NCBI GenBank assembly: GCA_030770535.1
Contig: JASVEC010000043.1
Location: 1-64,000 of the forward strand
Origin: Batkoa obscura
Taxonomy: Eukaryota > Entomophthoromycota > Entomophthoromycetes > Entomophthorales > Batkoaceae
Direction of reading: 5' to 3'
Length of the DNA stretch: 64,000 bases
Under the pieces are notes generated by a model. It was not told where the DNA came from. It made no database searches and saw nothing but the letters and a program-made list of their open reading frames with translations. The position numbers and the translations under genes are program-made. This document shows positions 49,007-60,848 of this stretch, piece by piece (within the stretch, counting starts at the first letter, position 1; every line of letters starts with the position of its first letter).

Positions 49007-50686
49007 TTAGTTCGAAGAAAATGAAAGTATAGTAACATGTATATTTGCAGTATGGGCAAACATAGTCAACTTGGAAATTTCCTTTATATAATTGATTCCT
49101 TTATCAAAAATAAGATTGAAATTAATCTTACTTCTATGTTTATAACGTAGAATAAAATACAGAGAGCAACAAATCATATCTAATCCTAGATCAAACATTT
49201 TATAAAATGGTAATTTGACACCATAATAAATTGTGAGATAACATCCCATCAAGGTTATGTTTAGATAATCAATAGCTGAACTACTCTTATTATTATCTAA
49301 CTTGGTTTTATTAGCTGGATTGAAGTATTCTAAGCTATTCAGATAGTGTATAATGTAATTTGTTATATATAAAATATGAGATTGACAATCAAGGATTGAA
49401 AAATTATCATCTTTATTATCAAGTTTTAACTTTAATAAAATAAGCACAGTAATATATTTTTTTTGCAGATCTCTTACCTTTGATATTAAACCAAGGTTTG
49501 AATTGGTAGGTATTTCATTCACTTTACTTGGATTCATATATTTCTCCTTTAATAGCCTTGTTAAAAACAATATATATCCCAACTCATTATAAAATAAAAT
49601 CAATATCAGATTCCAATAAAAAGTCACATTTCCATTCAGTAGTAACTGAGTATTTGATTCATTCAATAGATCTAATATAACATTTTTAGTTATTTTGTTA
49701 AGATACTGTGGTTGATAAGGTTGACACATATAAGATCCATACATGATTCTTGTAAACATAGTGAATGCTACTAAACTTGAATATGTCATCGCTCTTTCAA
49801 TACTCTGTATCTCTTTTAATTTATTGTTTGACTTATGAATTCCCAGTGCCAAAGCCACCTTTTCACAATAAATAATATAAATATTACGTTTATCAAGGAT
49901 CCAAGGACAGGAATAAAAGCCATTTAAAAATATCAAAACAGCTTGTAAATTTTGTAAAGTGATTGGAATTCTATGAGGATATTGAAGTTGTTCATGTATT
50001 CTAGAATGAAACAAATCAAATAAATAGCTCGTTATTTCATTTCTTTCCATATGATTTAACCCAGCTAGCAAAATACACATTCTTAGTAATAAATTCTTTG
50101 AATTGAAATTAAAGTATGATTTAATAAATATTGGAAATATATTATTATTGTACTGAAAATAGCTCTCATATGCTTGTAACAATATACTATTTAAATCTTT
50201 AATTTCTCTAATTAAAACTGATAATTGAAACTTTTTCTTTTTAGTAGGAAGTATACCAAAAAAATCAAAAATTGGTATTACTGTTGAAATGTCATAATTG
50301 GAAACAAATGGATTAATACATTGTAAGCAAGTCATTGTATTTTGTAATACATATTTGAATGGAAACTTTGTAAATGTATAAGTAGGTGTATAAGTCAGAT
50401 TGAAGTTTTTTGGTAGTAAAATAATCTGTGGTTCATGTGTTAGAAATAATAATGAAGAGTTGGTTGTTTTACCCTCCTTTTTAACTTTAAATGTCGATAT
50501 TTTATCTTCTATATAATATAAATTCTTCTTCGCTATTGCTTTTCTTACATAACTACAATCACTGAATATCTTAATACATCTTGAACATTTCGGCATAAGT
50601 CGATCGCATGCTCGATGCCCTTTGAAACATTGATCACACCTATTGGGATTTTTAACTTGGCCATGAATTCTTAATTGATAACAAGT
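49007..50686 (-). CDS. Fungal Zn2Cys6 transcription factor (A copy of the mirrored pair)
   Basis: Open frame from just below an in-frame stop at 50687-50689 to 49007. A complete Zn2Cys6 binuclear cluster is visible: Cys spacing 2-6-6-2-6 in CDQCFKGHRACDRLMPKC...CIKIFSDC, followed by a Lys-rich linker. The remaining about 480 residues, Leu/Asn/Tyr-rich and helical, occupy the place of the fungal transcription-factor middle homology region. There is no ATG upstream of the cluster in this frame, so a short first exon must exist, perhaps joined at the AAG just before 50,667, or the gene is damaged at its start. A diverged, broken relative lies mirror-wise at 63,564 near the other bZIP copy. Its target genes are unknown. 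Confidence 0.75.
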   Translation of the reverse strand, partial: TCYQLRIHGQVKNPNRCDQCFKGHRACDRLMPKCSRCIKIFSDCSYVRKAIAKKNLYYIEDKISTFKVKKEGKTTNSSLLFLTHEPQIILLPKNFNLTYTPTYTFTKFPFKYVLQNTMTCLQCINPFVSNYDISTVIPIFDFFGILPTKKKKFQLSVLIREIKDLNSILLQAYESYFQYNNNIFPIFIKSYFNFNSKNLLLRMCILLAGLNHMERNEITSYLFDLFHSRIHEQLQYPHRIPITLQNLQAVLIFLNGFYSCPWILDKRNIYIIYCEKVALALGIHKSNNKLKEIQSIERAMTYSSLVAFTMFTRIMYGSYMCQPYQPQYLNKITKNVILDLLNESNTQLLLNGNVTFYWNLILILFYNELGYILFLTRLLKEKYMNPSKVNEIPTNSNLGLISKVRDLQKKYITVLILLKLKLDNKDDNFSILDCQSHILYITNYIIHYLNSLEYFNPANKTKLDNNKSSSAIDYLNITLMGCYLTIYYGVKLPFYKMFDLGLDMICCSLYFILRYKHRSKINFNLIFDKGINYIKEISKLTMFAHTANIHVTILSFSSN

Positions 50687-51576
50687 TCAAGAAGTCTATT
50701 GAATTTCCTCAATAAAATCAAAGAAAATTATCTTTTTTAATAATTATATTTTAGTTTAGAGCAAATTAAAGCCTTATTTAATTCTAAAATTCGACTATTA
50801 CATAAAATTCTTATTCTAAACTGTTTTGAAATTTTAACCAATAAAATCATATCATAAATTGTTTGATTTTTATTAGATTTATTTAAAACTGCCTTTTTTC
50901 TTAATAAAAGATGCTTACATTTATTAAATATCAAAGGAGCAAAAGTAGTGGATAAATAAAGTAAATTATAATTCACTAACAATTTTATCTATAAAAAAGT
51001 CGATAAATGAATCTATCTTTTATTCTATTCTAAAAGTTAAATTCCTTAGATTTTATAATCAGTAGTTCGTCTATATCATCATACATTATGTCCATTGTAA
51101 AATTGATCTGAATTTTAAACAAAGGTGAAAGCTGCCTTTTATTAAACTCTCAAGTATGCTTTTAATAACATCCTAGCATCATGTATAAAAAAATCTTTAT
51201 TTTATTAGCCTTTAAATTAATATAACTCGGTTTTAATTATAATAAATAACTCTTAAATTTTTGATTCCGAAATACTATATTAATTTACTATATTGTTTGA
51301 GCATTTTACATCACATCGATATAAATTTAAACAAATTACTAAAACATTGAAATCATTAAACTTCTACTTTCTTGCTGAAATAAATACATAAAAGATCATT
51401 TAATGTATTTTAGGTTTTTTAATTGATGACCAAGGAACAGTAAAAGAAGATATAGCATAATCAAAGATAACAAAGAAGGATCCCAATTAGTGAAAAGGGT
51501 AATATACAAGTTAAAAAAGCATAAAGATAGTATTTGAATAATAGTAGAGCATTTTACATCTGAATAAACCCCACCC
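50687..51576. other. Spacer of the mirrored transcription-factor pair (A side)
   Basis: About 0.9 kb between the bZIP stop and the Zn2Cys6 gene. Its first ~250 bases below 51577 align imperfectly with the corresponding spacer after the other bZIP copy (for example ATCAATTAAAAAACCTAAAAT here and ATCAATTAAAAACCCAAAAT there). No gene was seen; the 81-codon minus frame at 50737-50982 has no domain. Confidence 0.55.
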
Positions 51577-52326
51577 TTAAGCAGATGGTAGCTTTTTAAA
51601 TGTAGAATTGTGTTTACATCTTGGATCCGTCTTAGCCAGCAATTGATGTAAAATAAACGCTTCATTTTGTAAGCCTGTGATTTTCAAATAAAGAGAATGA
51701 TTTTCTTGATTCATTAAATGAATGGACTCAACATGATTTTCAATCTTTAATTTCCTACGCTCTCGACATCTTAGTGCTGCTAATCGATTTCTCAATCTCT
51801 TTAGATTATGATCATCTTTAACTTGACTATCTAAAATAAGTGATTCATCTAAAGAATATCTTCTTACTTGTTGTTTACTTGAAACTTGAATACCATCTAT
51901 TTCACTTAATGAAAAGGAACGCGGCTTAAATCGGGGCTTTTCTTCTTTTTCTTCTCTAAAAAATAAGGCACTATTCTCAATAGTAGGTGAATAAGCTATA
52001 TTACTACTCATCAATTGATCAGGTGTGTTACCCTTTGAATTATCGATAACTGCTTCATTTATACTCTCAATAAGTGGGTTACATGTAACTAATTGATTTG
52101 AAAAAGTATCACAACTGTAATCATTAATCATATCTTTATCAAAAGATATATTATTTAAGTGTTGATTTAATTGATGGTAAATAAAAGGCATAGAATAAAA
52201 GGATTGATTAACACAAGGAGTATATGAAGGTTCATTCAATAATGTAGAAGATAAATCGGTAGAAAACACAACATCCTCTTGGTTTAAATAATTCAAATCG
52301 TTATCACAAAGAGTACTAAAATTCAT
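51577..52326 (-). CDS. bZIP transcription factor, A copy with altered basic region
   Basis: Single-exon gene of 249 codons. The N-terminus is acidic/Asn/Ser-rich, like an activation region. The bZIP lies at about residues 172-235: basic region NLKRLRNRLAALRCRERRK, with the Asn-x-x-Ala-Ala-x-x-Cys-Arg contact set kept, and a zipper with weak heptads (LKIENHVESIHLMNQENHSL). The protein is identical to the B copy at 61886 except for two clusters: residues 172-180 just before the contact Asn, and the last about 13 residues. Compared with yeast Gcn4 (ALKRARNTEAARRSR) the B copy keeps ALKRARN and this copy does not, so DNA affinity or specificity may differ. It lies in one arm of an inverted duplication. 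Confidence 0.85.
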   Translation of the reverse strand: MNFSTLCDNDLNYLNQEDVVFSTDLSSTLLNEPSYTPCVNQSFYSMPFIYHQLNQHLNNISFDKDMINDYSCDTFSNQLVTCNPLIESINEAVIDNSKGNTPDQLMSSNIAYSPTIENSALFFREEKEEKPRFKPRSFSLSEIDGIQVSSKQQVRRYSLDESLILDSQVKDDHNLKRLRNRLAALRCRERRKLKIENHVESIHLMNQENHSLYLKITGLQNEAFILHQLLAKTDPRCKHNSTFKKLPSA

Positions 52327-53363
52327 TTGATTTAGTTTTTATCGTAAATGAAGTGTAAAGAAAGTAAAAGTATCATTTATATGGCGTTTCGTTTTTGTAA
52401 GCTTATATAATCAATTGATGTAATTGTTTTGGATTTAAGGATAGTACTTATGGCACTTTCTCAAGTTAAGCATTATAACTTATGTTTTTTGATTATTTTC
52501 TTACTAAGACATTGAAGTAGATTATAGATAAGAAAACTAAGGTAACAATTAATATAATGCTTATTATATGTTTAATTTAAAACAATTATAAATTATCATT
52601 CTTTATAAATAAAATAAATAAAGCATGCTTTAAGATAGCGTATCTTAATTTAATTATAACAATAAATATTATATTTAATAACTTAGTTTTCAATTAATTT
52701 CATATAAATATGTTAAATATTAAAACTTTATTTGAAAAACTTTTTAATATTTTTAGCTTTTAAATAAATAATTCTAAATGGAAACAATTAATCTTGAGGT
52801 GAAAATTTGATTTAATTCATAAGAAATGTTTTTAACATATTTTAAATTGTAATAAAAATAAGATGCTAAGATATAAATATTAAAAGCTAATTTATACTTT
52901 ATCTATCAGCACATTCAATCAAATTATTTACTTTCTGGAATATGACTTTACAATGAACTAAATTTAATATAAATTAAATGCATTAGAAAGTATTTAAAAA
53001 AGATAAGATTAAAGTTATTCTTATTTTTTAATGATATATATTAAGTAGAGATATCAAATATAATAAGTTAATGCATTTTATGTTTATATTTTTATAAAGT
53101 ATATAAACAATTCAATCTCTTTCTTTTGATTTCTTGTTATGAAATTTGTTTTATTTTTAAAATCAACTCAACTCTATTTTTAACTCTATTAGTTATTTAA
53201 TTTATTGAGCTTAATTTAGATTATACTATTTACTTTACATTTGTTTAAGAAGGCTTTGAAACTCTCCTTTTCTATTGGCCAAGTATTGAATTTCATTATA
53301 TCAACCCATCAGTTAATATATCACTAAGTTTAAAGACCTCAAAGTCCTAGTATTTACATATAC
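51621..53363 (-). repeat. Inverted duplication, arm A (1,743 bp, near-identical)
   Basis: This arm matches the reverse complement of 60849-62591. It includes nearly the whole bZIP gene and about 1 kb of its upstream DNA. I saw only two single-base indels (around 52,430 and 52,770) and one dense cluster of substitutions in the bZIP basic region. The boundary is sharp at the outer end (TATTTACATATAC) and passes at the inner end into diverged but alignable sequence. Confidence 0.9.
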
Positions 53364-53530
53364 AATTCTGTCACTATCTCATACCTTTTTTCCAAGTTGA
53401 TGATGCTAGAGAATATTCCAAATATAGAAAACTCAAATTATGGAGAGTTGAGCTAAGCAAATACTCTTAATTATCTAAACATTCTTTTAAAATATTGAAA
53501 GGAATTGGATAGAATACCTTTTAATAAAAA

Positions 53531-54221
53531 ATGACAATTCGAAGTGTTTATTTTATCATTTTGCCGTTAAGTTTATTATCTTATGTATTAATAGTCATCA
53601 ATAGTTTTTATGGGAATTTTATTAAAGTTATAAAGATGAATTCAAAAGGGGATTTCACTAGAATTGAATATGGAATGTATTTTAAATGTAGTTATAAATA
53701 TCAATTAAATAAAGCTGAAAAATTTTCATATCAATGCCAACTAATACCCGACTTTTCAGATGCCATCTGTAAAAAGGATTTTGATGTTTGTTTATTATGG
53801 CAAGTTATTGGGTCTTTAAATATGTTAGCTTTATTTATTGGGTTATTTCTATTTTCATTAAATATAAATATACTATTGGGGAAATCAAGGTTTCGATCAA
53901 TAGGCTGGGTATTGCTATTAATTAATTTAGCTGTATATGGTAAACTATACTAACATATCAAATTAATTTAAGTTTTATTTTAATTAAATTTTATTAGGCA
54001 TTTCAAAGTTAATTATATTACTCGTAGTTAATAATATAAATAGTAGATTTAATAATAGTGACTGGATCAAAATTGATTTTGGCTATAGTTTTTATACTAT
54101 AATAATTAGTTTATCCATTGATTTTTTCATATTGTTGCTCTTAATTTTATCCCATTGTTTAATTAAATTTTATTTTCAAAAACGTCAAAGTATAAATTAT
54201 CAAAGTATAAATATCAATTAG
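53531..54221 (+). CDS. Sur7/claudin-like four-span membrane protein, two exons
   Basis: Exon 1 53531 to about 53939, then an intron GTAAACTATACTAAC...TTATTAG, exon 2 from about 53999 to 54221. The product has about 210 residues with four membrane helices: one N-terminal (YFIILPLSLLSYVLIVI), two in the middle (LNMLALFIGLFLFSL and GWVLLLINLAVYG), and one near the C-terminus (IDFFILLLLILSHCLI). The first extracellular loop has YGMYFKC and later C residues, similar to the GLWxxC signature of fungal Sur7/PalI and claudin proteins, which mark membrane domains or sense pH. This assignment rests on topology and the loop motif only. Confidence 0.65.
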
Positions 54222-54378
54222 ACCATTATAAAAATATAGCGGTTAGTTTAGATAAGTTAAAATTGTGTAAAATAAAGATAAGTCATTTGTTTTTATTTTC
54301 TTGTTGAATATTCTATGCTTTTTGGTTCTTATTTGCTTTTTTTGCTTTCTTTCCTTTATTTTATAATATTAATATAAA

Positions 54379-55260
54379 TTAAACTTGAATTTCATATCTG
54401 AAATTACCTAATTTTTCAGTTTCTATATTGCTTGTTTTTACTTCCCTTTTTTTATTTTCATTAACTTGATCTTCAAACAAATTTAATACTAATACGACTA
54501 AAAAATAAAATAAAATTACCCTTTTTATTTTCATTAATTTCTTTTTATCTTCGATCTTAATAGCATCGGTCGCTTTGGATTCATTCTTGTTTTGATTTTG
54601 TTGATTCTTTTTTCCTTTTTGATTTTGATTCTTATTTTGTTTGACTTGTATTTTCTTATCTACTGCTTTAGTGCTACCTTCAGTTTTAAATATTTTTTTA
54701 GCATCAACTTCATGTTTATCCTTATTATCAGTGTCATTAATCACATTTAAATTTTCAACTTGTTCTTCATCTAAAATCAATTTATTACCTATTTAAATTA
54801 ACTGTTTACTTAATTTACCATTCCCGTCCTTCAATTTGTTCGTGAGCATTGCTCTCCTTTCTCTTCTTGCTACTCTCACTCTTTTTTTCTTTGGTTTATT
54901 TTCCTTTTTCTCCATAGCTCTTTTTCTTAACATATGTTTTTTAGAATTCAAATGAAGCTCCAAATCTTGTTTTTTATGAAATAATTTATTGGGACATAAT
55001 TCACACTTCAATTCTTTATTTTCGGATAGTTCTCCAGCTATACTTTTGGCTATTAATTGTAGCTCTTCTTCTGTAATGTTAAGATTAGTTAAATCTTCTT
55101 GAGTGATGGATTCATTTGAGTTGGAAGAATCCTCATTATCAGATACTTCGGATCCCGATAGACTTTTGTTTGAGCTATCATCCGATTCATTTTCACTACC
55201 ACTATCCGAATCCCATCCCTCTTCTTTAACTTTAATTGCTTTTTCAATTCTTTTAAACAT
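54379..55260 (-). CDS. U1/jaz-type C2H2 zinc-finger protein
   Basis: ATG at 55260 (MFKRIEKAIKV). An acidic Ser/Glu/Asp tract (residues about 15-75) is followed by one C2H2 finger, CELCPNKLFHKKQDLELHLNSKKH, whose His-x5-His spacing is of the U1/jaz type that binds RNA, and a Lys/Arg-rich stretch (KPKKKRVRVARRERR), a likely nuclear or nucleolar signal. The frame continues across a short intron (about 54770-54808, GTAAACAG...TTTTAG) into a Lys/Gln/Asn-rich tail. Near the end, a hydrophobic run (VILFYFLVVLVLNLF) begins GTAATTTT and ends TTAG, so it may be a further intron and not protein. Bud20/ZNF593-like ribosome-assembly factors are one possibility. Confidence 0.6.
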
Positions 55261-55384
55261 TCTTATTTATTTTAGAAAAAGAAAAATAGAAAAGGAAAAG
55301 TAATTTTCAATTGTTGAAATATTACACTTGAAAAAAACTTTTATTGAAAAATTTATCTCCAACGAAAATAATAAAAACGATAGT

Positions 55385-56416
55385 TTAATTCATACTTTTT
55401 AATAGATAATCAAAAATACATACAATAGTAGATAAAGCAACAATGGCCATTGTCCTAAATAAAAAACAAGTTCATTTAAAGAGAAACAGAAGGATAATAA
55501 TAAATTTAAACTTACCAGAGATAACCAAAAGTATCAGACCAACAACCAATTACTGGAACATCTGGCATCACATTTCTTAAGTTAGGAAAAGCGAACAAGA
55601 TCATTGCACCTAAAGGCAATAAAAATGGATTTGGTTTCAACTTCAATAGTACCATTTTACAAATAATAAATAAATAGGCAAATGATAAGCACCACATAGC
55701 AAGCAATATTAAGATAGTAAAACACAGTACTGTGGTGGAACGTCGAATATTTATGTAAAGTAATTGGGTTTCTTCCGAATCAATATCTGAGTCATATGTT
55801 AATTCAAAACCTTGGGTTTGAGTCTCAAAGACTAAATTTGGTGAATACATATTCTCTTCTTCATCCCATATACCATATTCTAATAATGATTGATATTTAT
55901 CAAATGGATATAAAGATAAATCACCAGAATCAAAGTTGATCGTGTCATTAAAGTCCCTAATTATAGTAAGTTAGAAAGCTGTAAGTTTTTTTTTGGATAG
56001 GTTAGTATTGGTTTTTACCATCGCCAGTTATTTTTTAGTAGTTTAACTTGTTTTTTGGTATTAAAAAAATAAGTAATCTTTCGGGAAGGAAATTGAGACT
56101 CTGTATTTCGCTTCAATGTATCTCCCATGAAAAATGAAATGCTTAAATCAAGTTGGTGTTTTTTACTATTCACTTTTAATACTTTTAAATATAAATTAAA
56201 GGAATCCGTATTTTTATAGGCCGATTTTCGTATCTCATTAATTGTACTTTGCACTTCTGTTTCTTTAAATTGAATTAAACTTATTGCTACAAATATACTA
56301 TAAAATATTATTAAACTTAAGATTATTATTGTATATTGAAATTGAACTCTTTTTAAACTTTTAGGTATTTGTATTTTGTTAGTTAATTGATAATAAATAT
56401 CTCTAATGTTTTTCAT
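55385..56416 (-). CDS. DUF4436-type membrane protein, three exons
   Basis: Start ATG at 56416 (MKNIRDIYYQL). The first exon has a membrane helix (YTIIILSLIIFYSIFVAISL) and a luminal/extracellular region; after an intron (about 55956-56019) comes RDFNDTINFDSGDLSLYPFDKYQS, the hallmark segment of the fungal DUF4436 family, followed by three membrane helices (TVLCFTILILLAMWCLSFAY, VLLKLKPNPFLLPLGAMILFAFP, and one near the C-terminus); a last short exon encodes TMAIVALSTIVCIFDYLL. Function of the family is unknown. The domain order and length (about 300 residues) are as expected. Next to the OCRL gene on the same strand. Confidence 0.75.
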
Positions 56417-56621
56417 TATTAACAAATTTTAAATAAACTATTAATTTATATCAATTAGAATCAAAATTATAGAACAAAAACAATTAAAATCAATTTATTA
56501 AATTTTAACATTTAAAAATAGTTAATTACTAAAAATAGTAAGTTACTACTCACATTCAAAAAAATATCTCATTCAACAATTCATTAAAATCCAAATATCC
56601 TTAATTCATTAAAATATTAAC

Positions 56622-59600
56622 TTAATTACTATTTAAATCTTCTTGATGATCTACCAAAAAAAACATTAAAAACCATTTCTTTTTTTCTAAAGTAGCATCA
56701 AATCTTTCTGTAATATCTTTATCTGCTCTTAATATAACTGAAGAAAATACTACCGCTAATTAAAATATTAAACAATTGATTTACTAATTTGTTGTTAATT
56801 TACCTAATCTTTCTAGCAAAAAATAATCTTCATGATTAGAATGAGCTACTACTTCTTTGATTAAAGATATTATATAAATAAATGTATTTAAATGAACTCT
56901 TGGCATTGTTTCTAAAGCCTAATAATGGTAATAATAGTATTAAAAATAATGTAATTAAAAATATAAATTGTTACTTGAGTAGCTGCTTCTTTACCAATAA
57001 GAGAAGCTTCTAAACATAAATCATATAAATGAAAAGGAATAACAGGAATTGGTAAAGCTTCTAAAAATCGAATTAAAGTTTCTGCCATTGAATGAATACC
57101 TTGCTTTGAAGGTGGAGATATTGGATCAATTGGTGGCGGTTCAAAATATAATTGTAAATTATCTTTTTGTAATGAAATATCGGATACTGAAGGTAATAAC
57201 TGTTCAGAATCAATCAGTAATCTAGCTAGATCAAACTCGTTTCCTGTATCTAAACATTCTCTTATATAAACCATTGTTTCTTGTTCTCCTGGATTTAAAA
57301 ATAAATTTTCCTAAATAAAGTAATATAATTAAAATAATTAAATAGATGCTATTTATATATGATAATGTAATTAGTTTTACTTACTACATCCATTCCATAT
57401 TGATAAATAAAATCAGCCATTCTCCATAAAACATGAGGTACAGATACCATATTGTCAATTGAAAATAATTCACTAGTATTTGACATTTGTCTAATTGGTC
57501 TAGGTAATCTGGCTAAATATTCTAAAGGCACAGCAAAACAAGTTGGTAGATAATTTCCACTGATTGATATAAAATAGTCTTTACCCCTTACTAAATGTAA
57601 TATTAGTATATCTTCCAAATTTTCTTTACCCATATTTAATGTTGGCGCTGATCTTCTATCAACTAGCATAATAAAGTTTACTCTTAATTTTTCACCTGGC
57701 ATAATCATACCGTTGGATGGATTAACCCAAAGCCATGGTTTACATATATTTGATTCATCCATTTTAGGTATAAATTGAAATTGTAAATAAACTTGTCCTG
57801 TGTTTTCTATTGTCATACTTAATTCTTTAGAACATAAATATTTGACTTCTCCAAAGTTTAATTGAGAACAAGAAATAGAAGCATCTGGCATGATTTGATT
57901 CTCAAATTTATCTAATTCTCTTATCAAATTACCATGAACTTCTTGAAATTTATCTAATAAGAAAGTCTTGACCCGTGCTCTAAAGTGAGCTGATACAGGT
58001 TTGTGATCACTTGAAGTTAATTCCATATGGGCTTTATAACTTAATTGTTCCATTACTCCTTCTTCATTGTCATTTTCACTTTTCCATAAAATTCTATCAC
58101 AATAAGATGGTATTCTTTTTTTTTCACTAATGTAATAATACTAATTAATCAATTATTATAATAATGTTAATGACATTAAATTACCTTGAATCAAATTGAT
58201 TTGTTCCAATATCATATTTATAAGTTGGTTGAAAATCAATATCACCTTCTTTAAATCCAACAAATACTTTACCTGCGGATTGTTGTAGTTTCAATTGATC
58301 ATATTTTAATAAATACTTATAATCTTTATTCTTTAACCTTGAAATCACTTGATCTGAAGATAAAGACAAACGATAATTAAGATCTCCTAACCAAATAAGA
58401 TGACTATAAAAATAATTGTTATATTAATAAATGTATTATTATCATTATTAAATTAATTATATAAATTGACTTACTCTGAATCATAAATAGAATTTAATTT
58501 TGGGTTTCTTGGTAATGTCATTACATTGGTTTTAAAAAAAGGGGAAGGATTAAAACCATAACCTAAAGGTAATATAGTACCATTTGGACCAATTAAAGGT
58601 GGTGGTTCAGGAAATCCAATTCGTCGACAAATATCCATAAAATCTTGATTTCTTCTTTCAACTTGTGATGAGTCTGCTGCTAAATGTGAATTTATAAAAC
58701 AAAAATAACTATCTTTTAATTTAATTCGAATTGCTACTGCTCCTTTATTTCCCTATTATGTATGTGTGTATTAATTACGCTTATTTATTATATATTTTTA
58801 TAAAATTAGATTAATAAAAAGCAAACCTACCATCATACCCATAATACCTACTCCAGCAGAATCTAAAGATATATCCGATACAGAAGAGAATAACTCATTT
58901 TTGATAAAAATAACTAAAAATATTCCGACTAATTGTTTTGATATTAATTTTGTATATCGGTCTTTAATCTCTCCCAATCCTTCTGTCACTGCTGTACACC
59001 ATTCTTCTTCCCTTAAACTATCATGCATTAAAAATGCTTCTGCACTTAAATCTAACTCTTGAAATCTAATAAAAATATTTAATATTTAATTATTATTAAT
59101 AATTAATATTACCCTAAAACATATAAATCAGGCTCAATTTCGCTATCATTAAATAACCAAGCACTTAATGGTTGATTAGAATATTTTCCATTAACATTCC
59201 ATGTTCCAACGAATATACTTTATAATAACAATATCATTAAATTATACTATATCATGATATATTGTATCTTACTTAATATGCTCATAGTTAGTAAATTGAG
59301 CTTCCCTTTCTCTCATTTCTTTAGCTACCCATTCTTCTTTAATTTTTTTTAATCGTTTGTTATTTTCTTGTTCTAAACTTAAATTATCATCAATCATATT
59401 AGGACTAGCCATTACTAATGGATTCATTAAATCATTAATCGTACGTGTTTCTATTTATATTATAATAAATTGAATTAAATTAAACTATAGTTTTACCCGA
59501 AGCTTTGATATAAGGTGATAACGGGGACATTGGATTTGAAAATGTATTTGCTCTTGTATGAGCTGGTGAGCTTGGCTGTTCAATTACAGAATAATATTTA

Positions 59601-60520
59601 ATCCAACTATGGGTTATACCATCAGGACGAAAATTATGATTGACTTTTTATTTTTGGTTAAATATCTAATATTTAATATTTAATGTTACCTGCACTATTA
59701 ATTAACCTTTTGATTTCAGCTACTAAAAATTGCAAACTATCTTTGGATTGTAATTCTAAATTTAATTCTTTTTTCATACAACTTATCTTTATAAGCAGCT
59801 CTAAACAAGTGTTATTTAATGTATATAATATATTTGTATTCTAAAATTACCATTCTTTGATTCATTAATTGATGATTCATCATCTAAATTCACTGGTTTA
59901 CTTTGAACTTTCAAATAAATAATCTATTCAAAAAACATATAAAAAAAACCTTACAAATGGATATTTTAAAGTCAGAATAAATCGGTAATGTAAATCTAAT
60001 CGTAGTTGAACGAGGTCCATTTCTTTTTAATAAAAAAATACTAAAAATAAAAAAGCATTAATTTGTTCCTGTATTTGAATTTAAACTAAACCCACCAGCT
60101 CTCCTCTCCAGAAGCTTCTTTATTAATTATAACAGCTAAGAGCCTTTCTTCTTTCAACCCAGAAGATCTAGTATATTTCACTTCACAACACATTAAGCAT
60201 TCTTCTGTTGGTCTTAACAAACTATTAACTAATTCTTTTAATGGTAATCCAGTGATAGAGCTTGGTCTTTGGCCAGTCGTAAACGTAGCTGAAGAATAAT
60301 TATTTGATTTGGATTTAATAGAAGTTTTATCTTTTATATCTAAGTATTCTTCTTTAGCTTCTTCGATCTCTTTTTCTTGCTTTTCCTTTGCTGTATCTTC
60401 CTTTTCTTCTGGTCCTTCATCAGAGTTCTTTTCATGCTCTTCCATTCCTTCGCTCAGTTCTTTCTCATCTCTTTTCACTTCTAAATCTAGTTCTTCAACC
60501 TTTTGTTCAATATTCTCCAT
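56622..60520 (-). CDS. OCRL/INPP5B-type inositol polyphosphate 5-phosphatase with RhoGAP domain
   Basis: Removes the 5-phosphate of PI(4,5)P2 on endosomal, Golgi or plasma membranes. ATG at 60520; about 15 exons to 56622. Order of domains: Glu/Lys-rich N-terminus; a PH-like region; the phosphatase domain with FVGTWNVNGK, FQELDLSAEAF, GNKGAVAIR, NSHLAA, the catalytic IWLGDLNYRL, and PSYCDRILW and SSDHKPV; an ASH domain (LNFGEVKYLCSKELSMTIENTGQVYLQF ... WLWVNPSNGMI); then a RhoGAP fold (HSMAETLIRFLEALPIPVIP). This full phosphatase-ASH-RhoGAP layout is that of animal OCRL and INPP5B, whose RhoGAP lacks catalysis and binds Rac/Cdc42; yeast enzymes (Inp51-53) have a Sac domain instead. Reading frame is consistent across all splices examined. 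Confidence 0.92.
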
Positions 60521-60848
60521 TTAAAAAAGATGACTTCTTTTTTGTGGCGAGAATTTAGTTTAGAAAATAACTGAAAGCACGTGATTTGATACCAAGTTTT
60601 TTAAAGTTTAGTTTAATTGTGCAATCGTTTTGAAATTGCTAATAAATTGAAGTTAATTTATTAACTTTGACTTTCCGTTGAACTCAAAGTGGAAACAAAT
60701 GATCAATTTGTTTAATATAGAACAAAATCTTTTTTTTTTAATTTGAGAACATTTACCAGATTAAAACTTCACCCTACCCTAATTATGGTTTTTTGTTTTA
60801 GTTATGTTTTTTATCTCACTCTTCTGTTTCTTTTTGTGTGGCAGTACC
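60521..60848. other. Single-copy gap between OCRL gene and duplication arm B
   Basis: About 330 bp upstream region of the OCRL-type gene. No RNA or ORF was seen; the arm of the inverted duplication starts at 60849. Confidence 0.6.

Noticed and set aside
60309-60524. Ser-rich plus-strand frame
   Set aside because: Antisense shadow of the Glu/Lys-rich N-terminus of the OCRL-type phosphatase.
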